Source: Rhizobium sp. BK196
Lineage (GTDB): Bacteria > Pseudomonadota > Alphaproteobacteria > Rhizobiales > Rhizobiaceae
NCBI RefSeq assembly: GCF_014193255.1
Contig: NZ_JACHZB010000001.1
Span: forward strand, 1-64,000
DNA length: 64,000 bases
Direction of reading: 5' to 3'
The translations under genes and the position numbers were made by a program. This document shows positions 1 through 8,726 of the stretch, piece after piece (position 1 is the first letter of the stretch; every line of letters starts with the position of its first letter). The notes under the pieces are model-generated. The model was not told where the DNA came from. It searched no databases and saw only the letters and a list, made by a program, of their open reading frames with translations.

Positions 1-156
1 GCCCGGGATGTAGAAGTAGCCGGTGCCGTAAGCGTCGCAGACGCGAACGTACTCAACCGGTTCCGGCTCGGCAGCGACGATTGCGTCTGCTGCGAGTACC
101 GGGGTCGATGCAGCAAATGCTGCTGCCGACGCGAGCAATACCATCTTGATGTTCAT
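1..156 (-). CDS. ropA: Outer membrane porin, RopA type (5' end only)
   Basis: First 52 codons of a minus-strand gene that runs off the left edge of the window. The product starts [18 protein letters not shown], a classic signal peptide, and the mature part should begin near the [11 protein letters not shown] segment. The next stretch, [18 protein letters not shown], is the conserved opening of the rhizobial RopA/Omp2b porin family (PF02530), trimeric beta-barrel channels of the outer membrane. An AAGGAG-type ribosome binding site lies about 12 nt before the ATG. The beta-barrel itself is outside the window, so which porin paralogue this is cannot be decided. Confidence 0.85.
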   Translation of the reverse strand, partial: MNIKMVLLASAAAFAASTPVLAADAIVAAEPEPVEYVRVCDAYGTGYFYIPG

Positions 157-384
157 TGTAGAATTCCACTCCTTTGTCGATCGGGGCTTTACCCTGTCTC
201 CGAAGATCCAAAGCCGACCCGTTTGAACAGCCTCACGGCGTGCGGATCGATCGAACCGCCGAACGTTCATCCCACAGACATCAGACTGTAGCAATTCGTG
301 AACGGCCCCCACCCGCAAACGCAGCATTCTTTCTGCGTAAAGCGTGGTTTTTATACAACAATTTCAATGAATTGGATAGGTGAC

Positions 385-427
385 GCACAAAAACCGCCGC
401 GACAAGCAGCGGCTGTCGCAAGCGGTT
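385..427 (-). terminator. Intrinsic terminator (minus strand)
   Basis: Two nested perfect 6-bp arms with a short bulge, then TTTTTG when read on the minus strand. It would stop transcripts coming from the right before they reach the porin gene. Confidence 0.65.
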
Positions 428-502
428 GGATAATCCTCCCAAGGCATCGCGAAAGGGAGCAAGCTCAAACGCTTCGCGAAACAAGGGAACTGTAGCGCTG
501 GC
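385..502 (-). ncRNA. Candidate small RNA between porin gene and lrp
   Basis: On the minus strand a strong bipartite hairpin (AACCGC/GCGGTT outside, GCGACA/TGTCGC inside; 392-427) is followed directly by a run of five T, the signature of an intrinsic terminator. Just upstream in the same transcript is a second stem, TCGCGAA/TTCGCGA (447-453 with 473-479). A TATATA-like -10 element sits at about 511-516, which would put a start near 502 and give an RNA of roughly 115 nt. No ribosome binding site plus open frame fits in this interval. The alternative is that the hairpin is a distant terminator of the lrp mRNA, which ends about 600 nt upstream. Identity with a named rhizobial sRNA family was not established. 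Confidence 0.42.
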
Positions 503-953
503 TAAGGACTATATAAAGATCGGAGATTGGGACATTGTGTCCTGAAATCGAACCTAATGGTGCAGATCGCGACCATTTGATCGACCTGAAGGCCCGCTGG
601 GCGTTGTCTTATCAATCAAGATAGATACGCGCGTTGCCATTGGCCTAACGTTTTGGCCAAGAATCAAAAATAGCGCAGCGCGCGATATTGGGCTGCACGG
701 ACATTATCCAGATATCCCCTGGTCTCTGCCCGAATCAGCACTTGCGCCTCCCCAACGCCCAGGCCAACTCACGACCAGGGTGGCTTCGCACAGTTCCATG
801 ACAGGAAGATTACAATTTGGAAAGGTTTCGCGCTCGACGTCGAGATGTAGGTTCTTCGCGAGCACTCTGAGAAGTCACGGATGAACCCCTGAGTCTCCGC
901 GGCTCGTCTGCGCAGATATGTCTCCAAGAGGAGCTTCTCCCCTCGTTAAAGCG
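503..953. other. Long intergenic stretch without recognisable gene
   Basis: Between the candidate small RNA and the Lrp-family gene no frame has a ribosome binding site and protein-like composition. The porin promoter must lie on the left side of this gap or in the 157-380 part, but I could not identify a convincing -35/-10 pair. Otherwise I see nothing here. Confidence 0.4.
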
Positions 954-972
954 GGCGCGATTCGCTCGCGCC
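954..972 (-). terminator. Possible terminator of the Lrp-family gene
   Basis: Perfect 7-bp arms GGCGCGA/TCGCGCC with a 5-nt loop, 42 nt past the Lrp stop codon. It lacks a good T run (CGCTTTA follows on the minus strand), so the call is tentative. Confidence 0.4.
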
Positions 973-1013
973 TGTCTGAATTATACGCGCTTCATTGAAG
1001 GCGCCTGCCCGCC

Positions 1014-1502
1014 TCAGTCCTCGTTGGACTTGGCGTTTTCGATTAGCATGTAGTCAAGCGGCAGCTGCGTCGAATACTTGATCTGCTCCATCGCGAAGGC
1101 AGAAGACACATCCCGAATTTCGATCTTGGCGATCATGCGCTTGTAGAAGGCATCATAGGCGGCGATATCGGGCACGACGACGCGCAAAAGATAGTCGACA
1201 TCGCCGCTCATGCGATAGAATTCGACCACTTCGGGGAACTCCGCCACGACCTCGGAGAAGCGGCGCAGCCATTCGATGGAATGGGTCGCGGTGCGGATCG
1301 ACACGAAGACCGTGACCTTGGTGTTGACCTTTTCCGGATCGAGAATCGCTACCCGGCGCTTGATGACACCGTCTTCCTCCATTTTCTGGATACGCCGCCA
1401 GCATGGCGTCGTCGAAAGCCCGACCTTTTTGGCGAGGTCGGCGACGGCGAGCGTCGAGTCTTCCTGGAGCAGGCGCAGTATCTTTCGGTCGAGGCGATCC
1501 AT
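1014..1502 (-). CDS. Lrp/AsnC family transcriptional regulator
   Basis: 162 aa, the normal family length. Residues 1-60 are the AsnC-type winged helix (MDRLDRKILRLLQEDSTLAV, then the recognition helix VGLSTTPCWRRIQKME). Residues 65-145 form the RAM/AsnC ligand-binding domain with the typical EFPEVVEFYRMSGDVDYLLR segment. Family members bind DNA as octamers or dimers and respond to amino acids. No metabolic neighbour is transcribed with it: the next gene is 70 nt upstream of its start and encodes a DNA glycosylase. The effector and targets cannot be read from the sequence. Confidence 0.93.
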   Translation of the reverse strand: MDRLDRKILRLLQEDSTLAVADLAKKVGLSTTPCWRRIQKMEEDGVIKRRVAILDPEKVNTKVTVFVSIRTATHSIEWLRRFSEVVAEFPEVVEFYRMSGDVDYLLRVVVPDIAAYDAFYKRMIAKIEIRDVSSAFAMEQIKYSTQLPLDYMLIENAKSNED

Positions 1503-1572
1503 GCGAAATTAAGTCCCTTTCGAATTATTTTCTTTGTATAGCGCGATTCCGGCCGACGAAAAGAATTTTGTT

Positions 1573-2214
1573 TCAGAAGACAAGCATTTTGATTCGCCGA
1601 CGTAGCTCGGGAAGCAGTTCTTCCTCGAACCACGGATTCCGTTTGATCCAGCCGGTATTGCGCCAACTTGGATGCGGCAGCGGAAGAACAGCGGGCTTGC
1701 CTGGAAGAGTGAGGCTGTCGCGCCAGGCCCGCACCGTCTCTGTCATGTTTTCGCGCCGCATCGACCCCATATGCGAGGCCTGCGCATATCCGCCGACGGC
1801 AAGCACCAATTCGATCTGCGGCATGGCCGAAAGCACGCGGCCTCGCCAGACCGGCGCGCATTCCCGTCGCGGCGGCAGGTCGCTGCCCTTGGCGTCGTAA
1901 CCCGGAAAGCAGAAGCCCATCGGTACGATCGCAAAGCGATCCCGGTCGTAGAAGGCCGGTCGGTCCACCTGAAGCCACTGCCGCAGCCGGTCGCCGGAGG
2001 CATCGTCGAACGGCAGCCCGCTTTCATGGACGCGGAGCCCCGGCGCCTGGCCCGCGATCAGGACACGGGCGCGCGTCGAAAGAACGGCAACCGGCCGAGG
2101 CTCATGCGGCAGGCGATCGTCAATGCCGCGGATCGGCGCGTCGCGGCAGATCCGGCAGGCGGCGATGGCCTGCCGTAAGGCCTCCAGCCCGTCATCGGGC
2201 TCACCATCAGTCAT
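1573..2214 (-). CDS. Uracil-DNA glycosylase family protein
   Basis: About 213 aa. Motif GQAPGLRVHESGLPF matches motif A of the UDG superfamily (water-activating and uracil pocket), and the late HPSWRN matches the HPS catalytic/minor-groove motif. A CxxC near residue 20 and two Cys about 17 residues apart around FPGYDAKGSDLPPRRE sit where family-4 enzymes bind a 4Fe-4S cluster. Predicted role is excision of uracil (or a related deaminated base) from DNA. I chose the ATG at 2214 because it overlaps the stop of the upstream nuclease gene as ATGA and has AGGA about 7 nt before it; two in-frame ATGs at 2220 and 2229 are alternatives. Confidence 0.85.
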   Translation of the reverse strand: MTDGEPDDGLEALRQAIAACRICRDAPIRGIDDRLPHEPRPVAVLSTRARVLIAGQAPGLRVHESGLPFDDASGDRLRQWLQVDRPAFYDRDRFAIVPMGFCFPGYDAKGSDLPPRRECAPVWRGRVLSAMPQIELVLAVGGYAQASHMGSMRRENMTETVRAWRDSLTLPGKPAVLPLPHPSWRNTGWIKRNPWFEEELLPELRRRIKMLVF

Positions 2215-2759
2215 TCCCATCCTGTCCATTCGCCGATCAGCCGCCGCAGGCTGGAGCTTTCATGCCGTGCCTGATCCCTGACGTCGCGCGGCATTTCGAA
2301 ACGACCTGCCCAAAGCCCGAGCTTTTGCACCCGCGCCTGCTCTTCCTCGTGCTGGTAGCCGCCATAGGAAACTGCCAAGCCCAAGGCTACCATGCGCGCA
2401 TTGATATCGCCGGCGTTGCTGCGGCAGACGACCAGAAGCCGGTCGTAACGATCCCGCTCGCTTCCGCCGCATTGCGTGCCTTTGTCAGAAACCAGCTGCT
2501 GCAGACTGCGCTGGGCAAGTTTGCCGCAGGGCCAGTCTTGTCCTGCCCGCTCGCATGTCTGCGACAGTTCCGGTGCATCGATGCCCTTCAGCCGCATGCG
2601 CTGGCCCTCAAGAGCGAGGCTGTCGCCATCGACGGCATGGAAGGAACCCTGATGCTGGATGTCGGGCCTGTCGTTGAGCTTGGCCGCGATTAATGCAACG
2701 AAAACAAGAAAAGCCAGAGCGGTTGTACCGTCCCGGGTCAAGACAAGAAGCCGCGCCAC
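2211..2759 (-). CDS. Thermonuclease (SNase-like) family protein, membrane-anchored or secreted
   Basis: 182 aa. A hydrophobic segment at about 14-28 (TALAFLVFVALIAAKL) is a signal anchor or signal peptide, so the nuclease domain is expected in the periplasm. The SNase fold follows: VDGDSL carries the calcium-binding Asp, RLKGIDAPE carries the Arg, Asp and Glu of the active site, and ERDRYDRLLVVC carries the second catalytic Arg. Four Cys could form disulfides. The gene overlaps the downstream glycosylase by 4 nt (ATGA), so both are probably translated from one mRNA, an unexplained pairing of an exported nuclease with a cytosolic repair enzyme. Confidence 0.85.
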   Translation of the reverse strand: MARLLVLTRDGTTALAFLVFVALIAAKLNDRPDIQHQGSFHAVDGDSLALEGQRMRLKGIDAPELSQTCERAGQDWPCGKLAQRSLQQLVSDKGTQCGGSERDRYDRLLVVCRSNAGDINARMVALGLAVSYGGYQHEEEQARVQKLGLWAGRFEMPRDVRDQARHESSSLRRLIGEWTGWE

Positions 2760-2859
2760 GCTTTTGCCTCCTTCAAAAACAAACCCTTGGCAAAGATGGC
2801 AAACATCTTCTTAAGACTTTCCGGTTAAGCTCTTATTCATCTGCGGAACAAATTTCAAC

Positions 2860-4401
2860 GTGCACATGAGTACCGGCGTCAGCACATCGACCGACAAGAT
2901 CATTGTCGACAAATCGCGCGGCCACCGCAACAAGGCGGTCTCCAGGGCCGTACGGCAGACGCGCGAACGCCTGCAGTCCGGTCATACCTCCAGTGCTGCC
3001 TTCGATCGTGATGTGCTGCAGATGTATGTCACTGCCGTGCTGCAGGGCGCGGCGATCATGCCGCTTTTCGTCATCATCGTCGCAGCACTCGGCACCTATT
3101 TCGCCGAGGATGCGAGCCTGCTCTTCTGGGCGTTGCTGACGCTGACCTGCCATACAGCCAATATTCTTCTGGCACGCCACGCCAGGACGAAGGAAATAAC
3201 GGCTGAAGCGGCGCGCCGTTGGCGCAACCTGTTGCTTACGGGCCAGTTCCTGATCGGCTGCTGCTGGGCGGTCTTTGCCCTGCAGGACTGCTCGGCCTGC
3301 GAACCTTCGAGCTTCACGCTCTATAAGGGTGCCACCCTTTTGATCGCACTGTCGGTCACGACCATGTCGAATTTCATGCTGACGCCCGCCGTGCTCGTCG
3401 GCTTTGCGCCCGCTGTCGTGGCGCTCGCCGCAAAAAGCGGCCTGTCGCGCGATATTCTGGAACTCTCCCTGGCCGGTGTCTTCACCGTGACGGTAGTCTT
3501 CTTCAATTATATCAGCGACCGGCTCTTCCAGTTCAGCCTGAAGATCCTTTCCTTCCAGTCGGAAAAGGACGATCTGATTGCCGAGCTGGAAGTGGCCAAA
3601 TCCATGTCGGACGAGGCGCGCCGCCGTGCTGAGGAGGCAAATCTTGCCAAGTCTCGCTTCCTCGCCTCCATGTCGCATGAGCTGCGCACGCCGTTGAATG
3701 CCATACTCGGCTTTTCCGAGGTCATGTCGGCAGAGGTCATGGGTCCGCTCGCAAATCCCACCTATAAGGAATACGCCGGCGATATCCATCGCTCCGGCCA
3801 GCATCTGCTCGATCTCATCAACGAAATCCTGGACCTGTCACGCATCGAAGCCGGCAAATACGAGCTCAGCGAGGAGGCGGTCTCGCTGCTCGACATTACC
3901 GAGGACTGCATCGGCATGGTGCAACTTCGCGCCCGCGCCAAGAACATTACCATCCACGATCAGGTCGAGCGCCAGCTTCCGGCGATCTGGGCGGATGAGA
4001 AATCCATGCGTCAGGTCGTGCTCAACCTACTTTCCAATGCTGTGAAATTCACGCCTCAGGGTGGAGAAATCAACGTCAAGGTCGGCTGGACGGCCGGCGG
4101 CGGCCAGTACATCTCCATCAAGGATAATGGCCCCGGCATTCCCGAAGACGAAATCCCGGTCGTGCTGTCGGCCTTCGGCCAGGGCTCGATCGCCATCAAG
4201 AGCGCCGAACAAGGCACCGGCCTCGGCCTGCCGATCGTTCAGGCGATCCTTGCCAAGCATGACGGCCAGTTCATCCTGAAATCCAGGCTACGCGAAGGCA
4301 CCGAAGTCATCGCCATCCTGCCGGCCAAGCGCGTGCTGCAGAGCATCCCGGCTGTGGAACAGGCTCAGCCGGTTGCCAAGAAACGCCGCAGCTTCGCTTA
4401 G
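2860..4401 (+). CDS. Membrane sensor histidine kinase, PleC/DivJ/PdhS-type
   Basis: 513 aa. Residues about 58-219 hold six hydrophobic segments with no large periplasmic domain. A coiled-coil linker (about 235-265) leads to HisKA with the phospho-acceptor His273 in SRFLASMSHELRTPLNAILG, the signature of the PleC/DivJ/CbrA/PdhS kinases that act on DivK in alphaproteobacterial cell-cycle control. HATPase boxes follow: NLLSNAVKF (N), DNGPGIPED (G1) and GTGLGLPI (G2). There is no receiver domain. The start is GTG at 2860 or ATG at 2866. The gene is isolated, convergent with dgkA. Assignment to the DivK pathway rests on the H-box alone; a stand-alone sensor of another pathway is possible. Confidence 0.85.
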   Translation: MHMSTGVSTSTDKIIVDKSRGHRNKAVSRAVRQTRERLQSGHTSSAAFDRDVLQMYVTAVLQGAAIMPLFVIIVAALGTYFAEDASLLFWALLTLTCHTANILLARHARTKEITAEAARRWRNLLLTGQFLIGCCWAVFALQDCSACEPSSFTLYKGATLLIALSVTTMSNFMLTPAVLVGFAPAVVALAAKSGLSRDILELSLAGVFTVTVVFFNYISDRLFQFSLKILSFQSEKDDLIAELEVAKSMSDEARRRAEEANLAKSRFLASMSHELRTPLNAILGFSEVMSAEVMGPLANPTYKEYAGDIHRSGQHLLDLINEILDLSRIEAGKYELSEEAVSLLDITEDCIGMVQLRARAKNITIHDQVERQLPAIWADEKSMRQVVLNLLSNAVKFTPQGGEINVKVGWTAGGGQYISIKDNGPGIPEDEIPVVLSAFGQGSIAIKSAEQGTGLGLPIVQAILAKHDGQFILKSRLREGTEVIAILPAKRVLQSIPAVEQAQPVAKKRRSFA

Positions 4402-4414
4402 TCCATCCTATAAC

Positions 4415-4795
4415 TTAAAAGAACAGATGCCTGATGATGACGAAGCCGAGATAGAGGCTGCAGGCGGCGATCATGCAGGTCACGGCGAAGGAGCCGAGAT
4501 CCTTGGCATGTTTGCCGACGATCGAAATCTCCGGTGAAATCCGGTCGATTACTTCCTCGACCGCCGTATTCATCGCTTCGATGGAAAAGAGCCCGAGGAA
4601 AAGCACCGTGGTGACGACGAATTCCGTGGCGTCAGCACCGACGAAGAAAAGCACGATCAGCGCCACGGCAAAGAAACCGATCTCCTGCCGGAAGGCCGCT
4701 TCCCTGAAGACCCGCAGGAAGCCGGCCCAGGAATAGCTGGCCGCTGCCACGAAATGGCGAAATCCCGTTTCCTTGATCACGGCAGGTCTCGTCAA
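4415..4795 (-). CDS. dgkA: Diacylglycerol kinase
   Basis: 126 aa, three membrane segments. The segment from FSIEAMNTAVEEVIDR is the conserved active-site region of the prokaryotic DagK family (PF01219); its Glu and Asn residues bind Mg-ATP. The enzyme phosphorylates diacylglycerol to phosphatidic acid at the inner membrane, recycling the diacylglycerol released when phospholipid head groups are used, for example for periplasmic glucans or ornithine-type lipids. The start appears to be TTG at 4795 (GAGG 6 nt before it); an in-frame GTG four codons later is an alternative. Confidence 0.92.
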   Translation of the reverse strand: MTRPAVIKETGFRHFVAAASYSWAGFLRVFREAAFRQEIGFFAVALIVLFFVGADATEFVVTTVLFLGLFSIEAMNTAVEEVIDRISPEISIVGKHAKDLGSFAVTCMIAACSLYLGFVIIRHLFF

Positions 4796-4919
4796 AGGCG
4801 CCTCGTTTCCTCCAAGCCGGTCTTTTTGCCGACGCTTTCATGTATGAGCGAATACGCAGATACCGTTTCCCCGATCTCGGCGCAAGCAATGCGCTGGCAG
4901 GGTTGCGGTTTTGACCGTA

Positions 4920-5936
4920 TCAATGTTTGCCGGAAACGCCGGCCTGGCTGAAGGTCGCCATGCCCGAATGGCAGGCGGCAGCCGCCTTGACGATGCCGGC
5001 AGCAAGCGCTGCCCCCGTGCCTTCGCCAAGCCGCATCCCGAGCGCCAGAAGCGGCGTCTTGCCGAGCTGTTCGATGGCGCGCAGATGTCCCGGTTCAGCC
5101 GAGACATGGCCGATCAGGCAGTGGTCGAGCGCAGACGGATTGGCCGCCCTGAGGATAGCGCCTGCGGCAGTTGCCGTATAACCGTCGATCAACACAGGAA
5201 TACGCTCCATGCGCGCCGCAAGAATGGCGCCCGCCATCGCCGCGATCTCGCGACCGCCGAGCCGGCGCATGATTTCCAGGGGATCGTCGAGGTGATCGCT
5301 GTGCAGCTCGACGGCGCGCTCGACGGCATTGATCTTGCGCTCCAGCATCTCGCCTTCCGAACCGGTGCCGGGGCCGACCCAGTCGCGCGCCGTGCCGCCA
5401 TAAAGCGCGTAGTTGATGGCGGCCGCAATCGTCGTGTTGCCGATGCCCATTTCGCCGATGCAGAGCAGGTCCGTGCCGCCGGCAATCGCTTCCATGCCGA
5501 AGGCCATGGTGGCGGCACAATCGCGCTCGGTCAGCGCCGGTTCCTGGGTGATGTCGCCGGTCGGGTACTCGAGCGCCAGATCGAAGACTTTTAGGCCGAG
5601 ATCATAGGCGACGCAGATCTGGTTGATTGCCGCCCCGCCAGCCGCGAAATTCTCGACCATCTGCTGCGTGACTTCAGGCGGGAAAGGCGTGATCCCCTGC
5701 CGCACGACGCCATGATTGCCGGCGAAGATCGCCACCAGCGGCCGATTGACGGCGGGCGGCTTGCCCGTCCAGGCGGCGAGCCAGAAAGCGATCTCTTCCA
5801 GTCGTCCAAGCGCACCCGGCGGCTTCGTCAGCTGCGCGTCGCGTTCGCGGGCGGCGACCAGCGCGCGACCGTCCGGTCCCGGCAGGTCACGAAGAAGGGC
5901 GCGAAAATCGTCGAACGGCAGGCCTGAAACGCTCAT
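4920..5936 (-). CDS. cobT: Nicotinate-nucleotide--dimethylbenzimidazole phosphoribosyltransferase
   Basis: 338 aa, the usual length. It transfers the phosphoribosyl group of nicotinate mononucleotide to 5,6-dimethylbenzimidazole to make alpha-ribazole phosphate, the lower ligand of cobalamin. Recognisable segments are [13 protein letters not shown] near the N-terminus, [17 protein letters not shown], and [10 protein letters not shown] near the C-terminus, whose Glu is the catalytic base. The ATG at 5936 starts [15 protein letters not shown]. The gene is divergent from cobS, which uses the product of this branch. In Pseudomonas denitrificans nomenclature the same enzyme is CobU. Confidence 0.96.
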   Translation of the reverse strand: MSVSGLPFDDFRALLRDLPGPDGRALVAARERDAQLTKPPGALGRLEEIAFWLAAWTGKPPAVNRPLVAIFAGNHGVVRQGITPFPPEVTQQMVENFAAGGAAINQICVAYDLGLKVFDLALEYPTGDITQEPALTERDCAATMAFGMEAIAGGTDLLCIGEMGIGNTTIAAAINYALYGGTARDWVGPGTGSEGEMLERKINAVERAVELHSDHLDDPLEIMRRLGGREIAAMAGAILAARMERIPVLIDGYTATAAGAILRAANPSALDHCLIGHVSAEPGHLRAIEQLGKTPLLALGMRLGEGTGAALAAGIVKAAAACHSGMATFSQAGVSGKH

Positions 5937-6097
5937 CTGAATGGCTTTCCTTGTATTCTTGTCTTTTCCCGGCAAATCGGGTTCTTTGCGTCGCGACTCT
6001 CTTAAAGCGAGCGGCTCAGGCTCACAACTCAAAAAGCCCGAAGACGGCAGTCGTCCGAGAAGACCAAAACGCCGCAGGGGAGACGGGGGCCGCGAGA
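5937..6097. promoter_or_regulatory. Divergent cobT/cobS promoter region
   Basis: 161-bp gap from which both nucleotide-loop genes must be transcribed. I looked for a cobalamin riboswitch (B12 box GCCACTG plus flanking helices) and did not find one, so regulation here appears not to be by a standard B12 riboswitch. No clear -35/-10 was assigned. Confidence 0.4.
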
Positions 6098-6889
6098 ATG
6101 ATTCCAGGAATGATAAAGGACATTGCAGTCGATGCCGCGCGCGCAGTGGCGTTCTTAAGCCGCATTCCCATGCCGCCATGGCTCTTTATCGGCGATGACG
6201 GCAAGATTGGCCGGCTGGTCCGTGTCTTCCCCGTGGCCGGGCTCGTTATCGGCGCCCTGCCCGCTCTCGTCTTCCTGCTGATGCTGGCATTTCACGCCGA
6301 CCGCCTGATGGCCTCACTCGCAGCGCTCGCTGTGCAGACGATCCTGACCGGCGCACTGCACGAGGACGGGCTTGCAGATACCGCCGACGGTATCGGCGGC
6401 GGCAAATCCCGCGAGCAGAGCCTTGTTATCATGAAGGACAGCCGCATCGGCAGTTACGGCGCGATCGCCCTCATCCTTTCTTTCGCCCTGCGGGCCTCGG
6501 CACTTACCGCCATTGCACGTGAAGCATCGCCTTTTGCCGCAGCACTCGCCATTCCCTCCGTCGCCGCACTCAGCCGCGGGGCCATTGCCTGGCACTGGCA
6601 GCGCCTTCCCGCGGCAAAGCCGGATGGGCTCGCGGCCTCGACCGGCAGTCCCGCCGAGGTAGCCATGCAGATCGCCCTCGTCACCGCGGGTTTTATCACC
6701 GCCATCCTCGTCTGGCCGGCACTCGGTCTGCTGCCGTTGGTTTCGGCCCTTCTTGGCGCCGGTCTCTCGACGCTGGCCTTCACCTGGTTCATCCGCCGCA
6801 GGCTCGGCGGGCACACCGGCGACACGCTCGGCGCCACCCAGCAGATTTGCGAGGTCGCAGCCTTCTGCGCTCTTGCCATGGCGCTGTGA
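6098..6889 (+). CDS. cobS: Adenosylcobinamide-GDP ribazoletransferase (cobalamin synthase)
   Basis: 263 aa polytopic membrane protein of the CobS family (PF02654; CobV in the aerobic nomenclature). It joins adenosylcobinamide-GDP and alpha-ribazole (phosphate) to give cobalamin (phosphate) in the inner membrane. The acidic signature [15 protein letters not shown], which binds Mg, and the C-terminal [10 protein letters not shown] motif are both present, with five or more hydrophobic helices. The ATG at 6098 is preceded by a purine-rich GGGGAGACGGGGG; a second in-frame ATG at 6110 is possible. Confidence 0.95.
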   Translation: MIPGMIKDIAVDAARAVAFLSRIPMPPWLFIGDDGKIGRLVRVFPVAGLVIGALPALVFLLMLAFHADRLMASLAALAVQTILTGALHEDGLADTADGIGGGKSREQSLVIMKDSRIGSYGAIALILSFALRASALTAIAREASPFAAALAIPSVAALSRGAIAWHWQRLPAAKPDGLAASTGSPAEVAMQIALVTAGFITAILVWPALGLLPLVSALLGAGLSTLAFTWFIRRRLGGHTGDTLGATQQICEVAAFCALAMAL

Positions 6890-6907
6890 AATTACGATAT
6901 ATCGCCC

Positions 6908-7105
6908 ATGCGAACACCATGCATCCGCGTATGCTCCTTGGATCCTCTCACCGGTCTTTGCGCCGGATGCGGCCGCACAACGGATGAAATTGCCGGATGG
7001 ATGCGCTTCTCCGACAAGGAGCGCGAGACCATCATGGAAAACCTGCCCACCCGCCTCGCGGCACTCGCTGCCGAATCGACGAAAACCCTGGAGGCCATCG
7101 GTTGA
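6908..7105 (+). CDS. DUF1289 family small zinc-ribbon-like protein
   Basis: 65 aa. Four cysteines in the arrangement TPCIRVCSLDPLTGLCAGC are the hallmark of DUF1289 (PF06945) and look like a metal site; a short helix with FSDKERETIMENLP follows. Function is unknown for the family. The stop overlaps the start of the next gene (TGATG), so the two are translationally coupled, and it begins only 18 nt after cobS. Confidence 0.9.
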   Translation: MRTPCIRVCSLDPLTGLCAGCGRTTDEIAGWMRFSDKERETIMENLPTRLAALAAESTKTLEAIG

Positions 7106-7803
7106 TGCGCCTCATTCTCCTGCTTGCCGTCATTGTCATCGGCCTTGCCGTCCTGCTCCTCAACAATGATCAGAGTCCCATCATGGGCCTTGAAAGCGAT
7201 GATTTCGGCCGCTTCGTCTACCTGTTGCCAATCGCTCTGATGCTGACAGCCGGAATCTGGGGCAGCCGCCAGAATATCGGTCAGACCCTGCGCCAACTGA
7301 TGATCTGGGTCGTCATCATCCTGGCGCTCGCCACTGCCTATCTCTACAGGCAGGACGCGATGGCCGTCGGCAACCGCCTGCTTGCCGGCCTCGTGCCCGG
7401 CCGCGCCGTGGTGGTTACGACCAGCGAAGGCGGACAGGAAGTCATCGTCCACAAGATGCTGAACGGCCATTTCGAGGCCGAGGTGTCGGTCAACGGCCAG
7501 TCCGTGCCGATGCTGGTCGATACCGGCGCCAGCATGGTGGCGCTCTCGCACGCCGACGCGCTGCGCATCGGCATAGACCCGAAGCAGCTCACCTATTCCA
7601 TGACAGTGATGACCGCCAACGGTCGCGCACGCGCCGCCCCTGTTACCCTCGATCAGGTTGCGATCGGCCCGATCGTGCGCAGCAATGTCGCGGCATCCGT
7701 CGCCGAAGACGGCAGGCTCGACCAGAGCCTGCTCGGCATGAGTTTTCTTGAGACACTCGGCTCCTTGCAGATGCAGACGGATGAGTTAAGGATGCGGGAC
7801 TAA
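7105..7803 (+). CDS. Retropepsin-like clan AA aspartic protease, membrane-anchored
   Basis: 232 aa. Two or three N-terminal hydrophobic helices (about 2-20, 35-50, 62-80) are followed by a retropepsin fold with the catalytic motif MLVDTGASMVALS, the single DTGA-type active site of the TIGR02281 family; such enzymes work as dimers. The catalytic domain should face the periplasm. Substrates are unknown. It is coupled to the DUF1289 gene by a TGATG overlap, and this DUF1289-protease order is what I expect in rhizobia. Confidence 0.88.
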   Translation: MRLILLLAVIVIGLAVLLLNNDQSPIMGLESDDFGRFVYLLPIALMLTAGIWGSRQNIGQTLRQLMIWVVIILALATAYLYRQDAMAVGNRLLAGLVPGRAVVVTTSEGGQEVIVHKMLNGHFEAEVSVNGQSVPMLVDTGASMVALSHADALRIGIDPKQLTYSMTVMTANGRARAAPVTLDQVAIGPIVRSNVAASVAEDGRLDQSLLGMSFLETLGSLQMQTDELRMRD

Positions 7804-7881
7804 CAGCCGCATCCGCCTTGCGGCACGGATCCTCTAGCCCTAGTCTCTCCGCATCCCCGCCATAGAGGGTCACATCCACCA

Positions 7882-8721
7882 ATGTCCATTACCATTGCAT
7901 TGTTCGGCGCCGGGGCCATGGGCAGCGCCGTTGGCCGCCGCCTCGCCGAGTCCGGCGCCAAGGTCATCACTTTTCTCGACGGGCGCAGTGAAGCGACGAT
8001 CGAACGCGCCCGCGCCGCGGGCCTCATCGCCACTCCGCTTTCGGCATTCGCCGAGGCCGATATCATTCTCTCCATCGTCCCGCCTGCCGAAGCGCAGAAG
8101 GTTGCGGATCTCATCGCTCCGGTGCTGCGCGACAGCGGCAAGAAACCGCCCTTCGTCGACCTCAATGCCATCAGCCCGAAGACCATGGAAAAGCTTGTGG
8201 CAGGCCTTGCTCCATCAGGCGTCAAGGTCCTCGACGGCTCGATCATCGGTGGCCCGCCGGTATCGGGCAAGGCCGGTCCGGTCGTCTGCCTCAGCGGCGA
8301 TCTCGCCTGCGAGCCGGATTTGCTTTCCCGCTTCGGCCTGAAGATCCGCCCCATAAAAGGCCCGGTCGGAGCCGCCTCGGCTTTGAAGATGTGTTACGCC
8401 GGCATCAACAAGGGCATTACCGGCCTCTCTGCCGCCATGCTGCTTGCCGCCGCCCGCAACGGCGCCAGTGAGGCGCTGAAGGTGGAACTGGCCGAAAGCC
8501 AGGCCGAACATCTGAAGCGGCTGCGCCAGTCCATTCCGGACATGTTTCCGAAGGCCTATCGCTGGGTGGCGGAAATGGAGGAAATCTCCGAGTTTCTCGG
8601 AGCCGACGATCCCGCCGCCCTCGTCTTCAAGGGCATGGCAGGCGTCTTCCGGACCATTGCCGATGATCGCAGCCGGGAGTTGATCACCACGCTCGATGCG
8701 ATGCTGGACGACGGGTATTAA
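7882..8721 (+). CDS. NAD(P)-dependent oxidoreductase, 6-phosphogluconate dehydrogenase-like with DUF1932
   Basis: 279 aa. An N-terminal Rossmann fold opens with ALFGAGAMGSAVGRRLAESG (GxGxxG class). The segment DGSIIGGPPVSGKAG corresponds to the substrate-binding GG motif of beta-hydroxyacid dehydrogenases, and LKMCYAGINKG carries the catalytic Lys. The C-terminal half matches DUF1932 (PF09130). The substrate is not evident. It ends 5 nt before the convergent hydrolase gene. Confidence 0.85.
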   Translation: MSITIALFGAGAMGSAVGRRLAESGAKVITFLDGRSEATIERARAAGLIATPLSAFAEADIILSIVPPAEAQKVADLIAPVLRDSGKKPPFVDLNAISPKTMEKLVAGLAPSGVKVLDGSIIGGPPVSGKAGPVVCLSGDLACEPDLLSRFGLKIRPIKGPVGAASALKMCYAGINKGITGLSAAMLLAAARNGASEALKVELAESQAEHLKRLRQSIPDMFPKAYRWVAEMEEISEFLGADDPAALVFKGMAGVFRTIADDRSRELITTLDAMLDDGY

Positions 8722-8726
8722 ACCGG

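Noticed and set aside
2812-2828. CtrA site upstream of the histidine kinase gene (two TTAA)
   Set aside because: The two TTAA are 10 bp apart, not 7, so it does not match the CtrA full site.
5937-6097. Cobalamin riboswitch between cobT and cobS
   Set aside because: No B12-box sequence or flanking conserved helices could be found on either strand.
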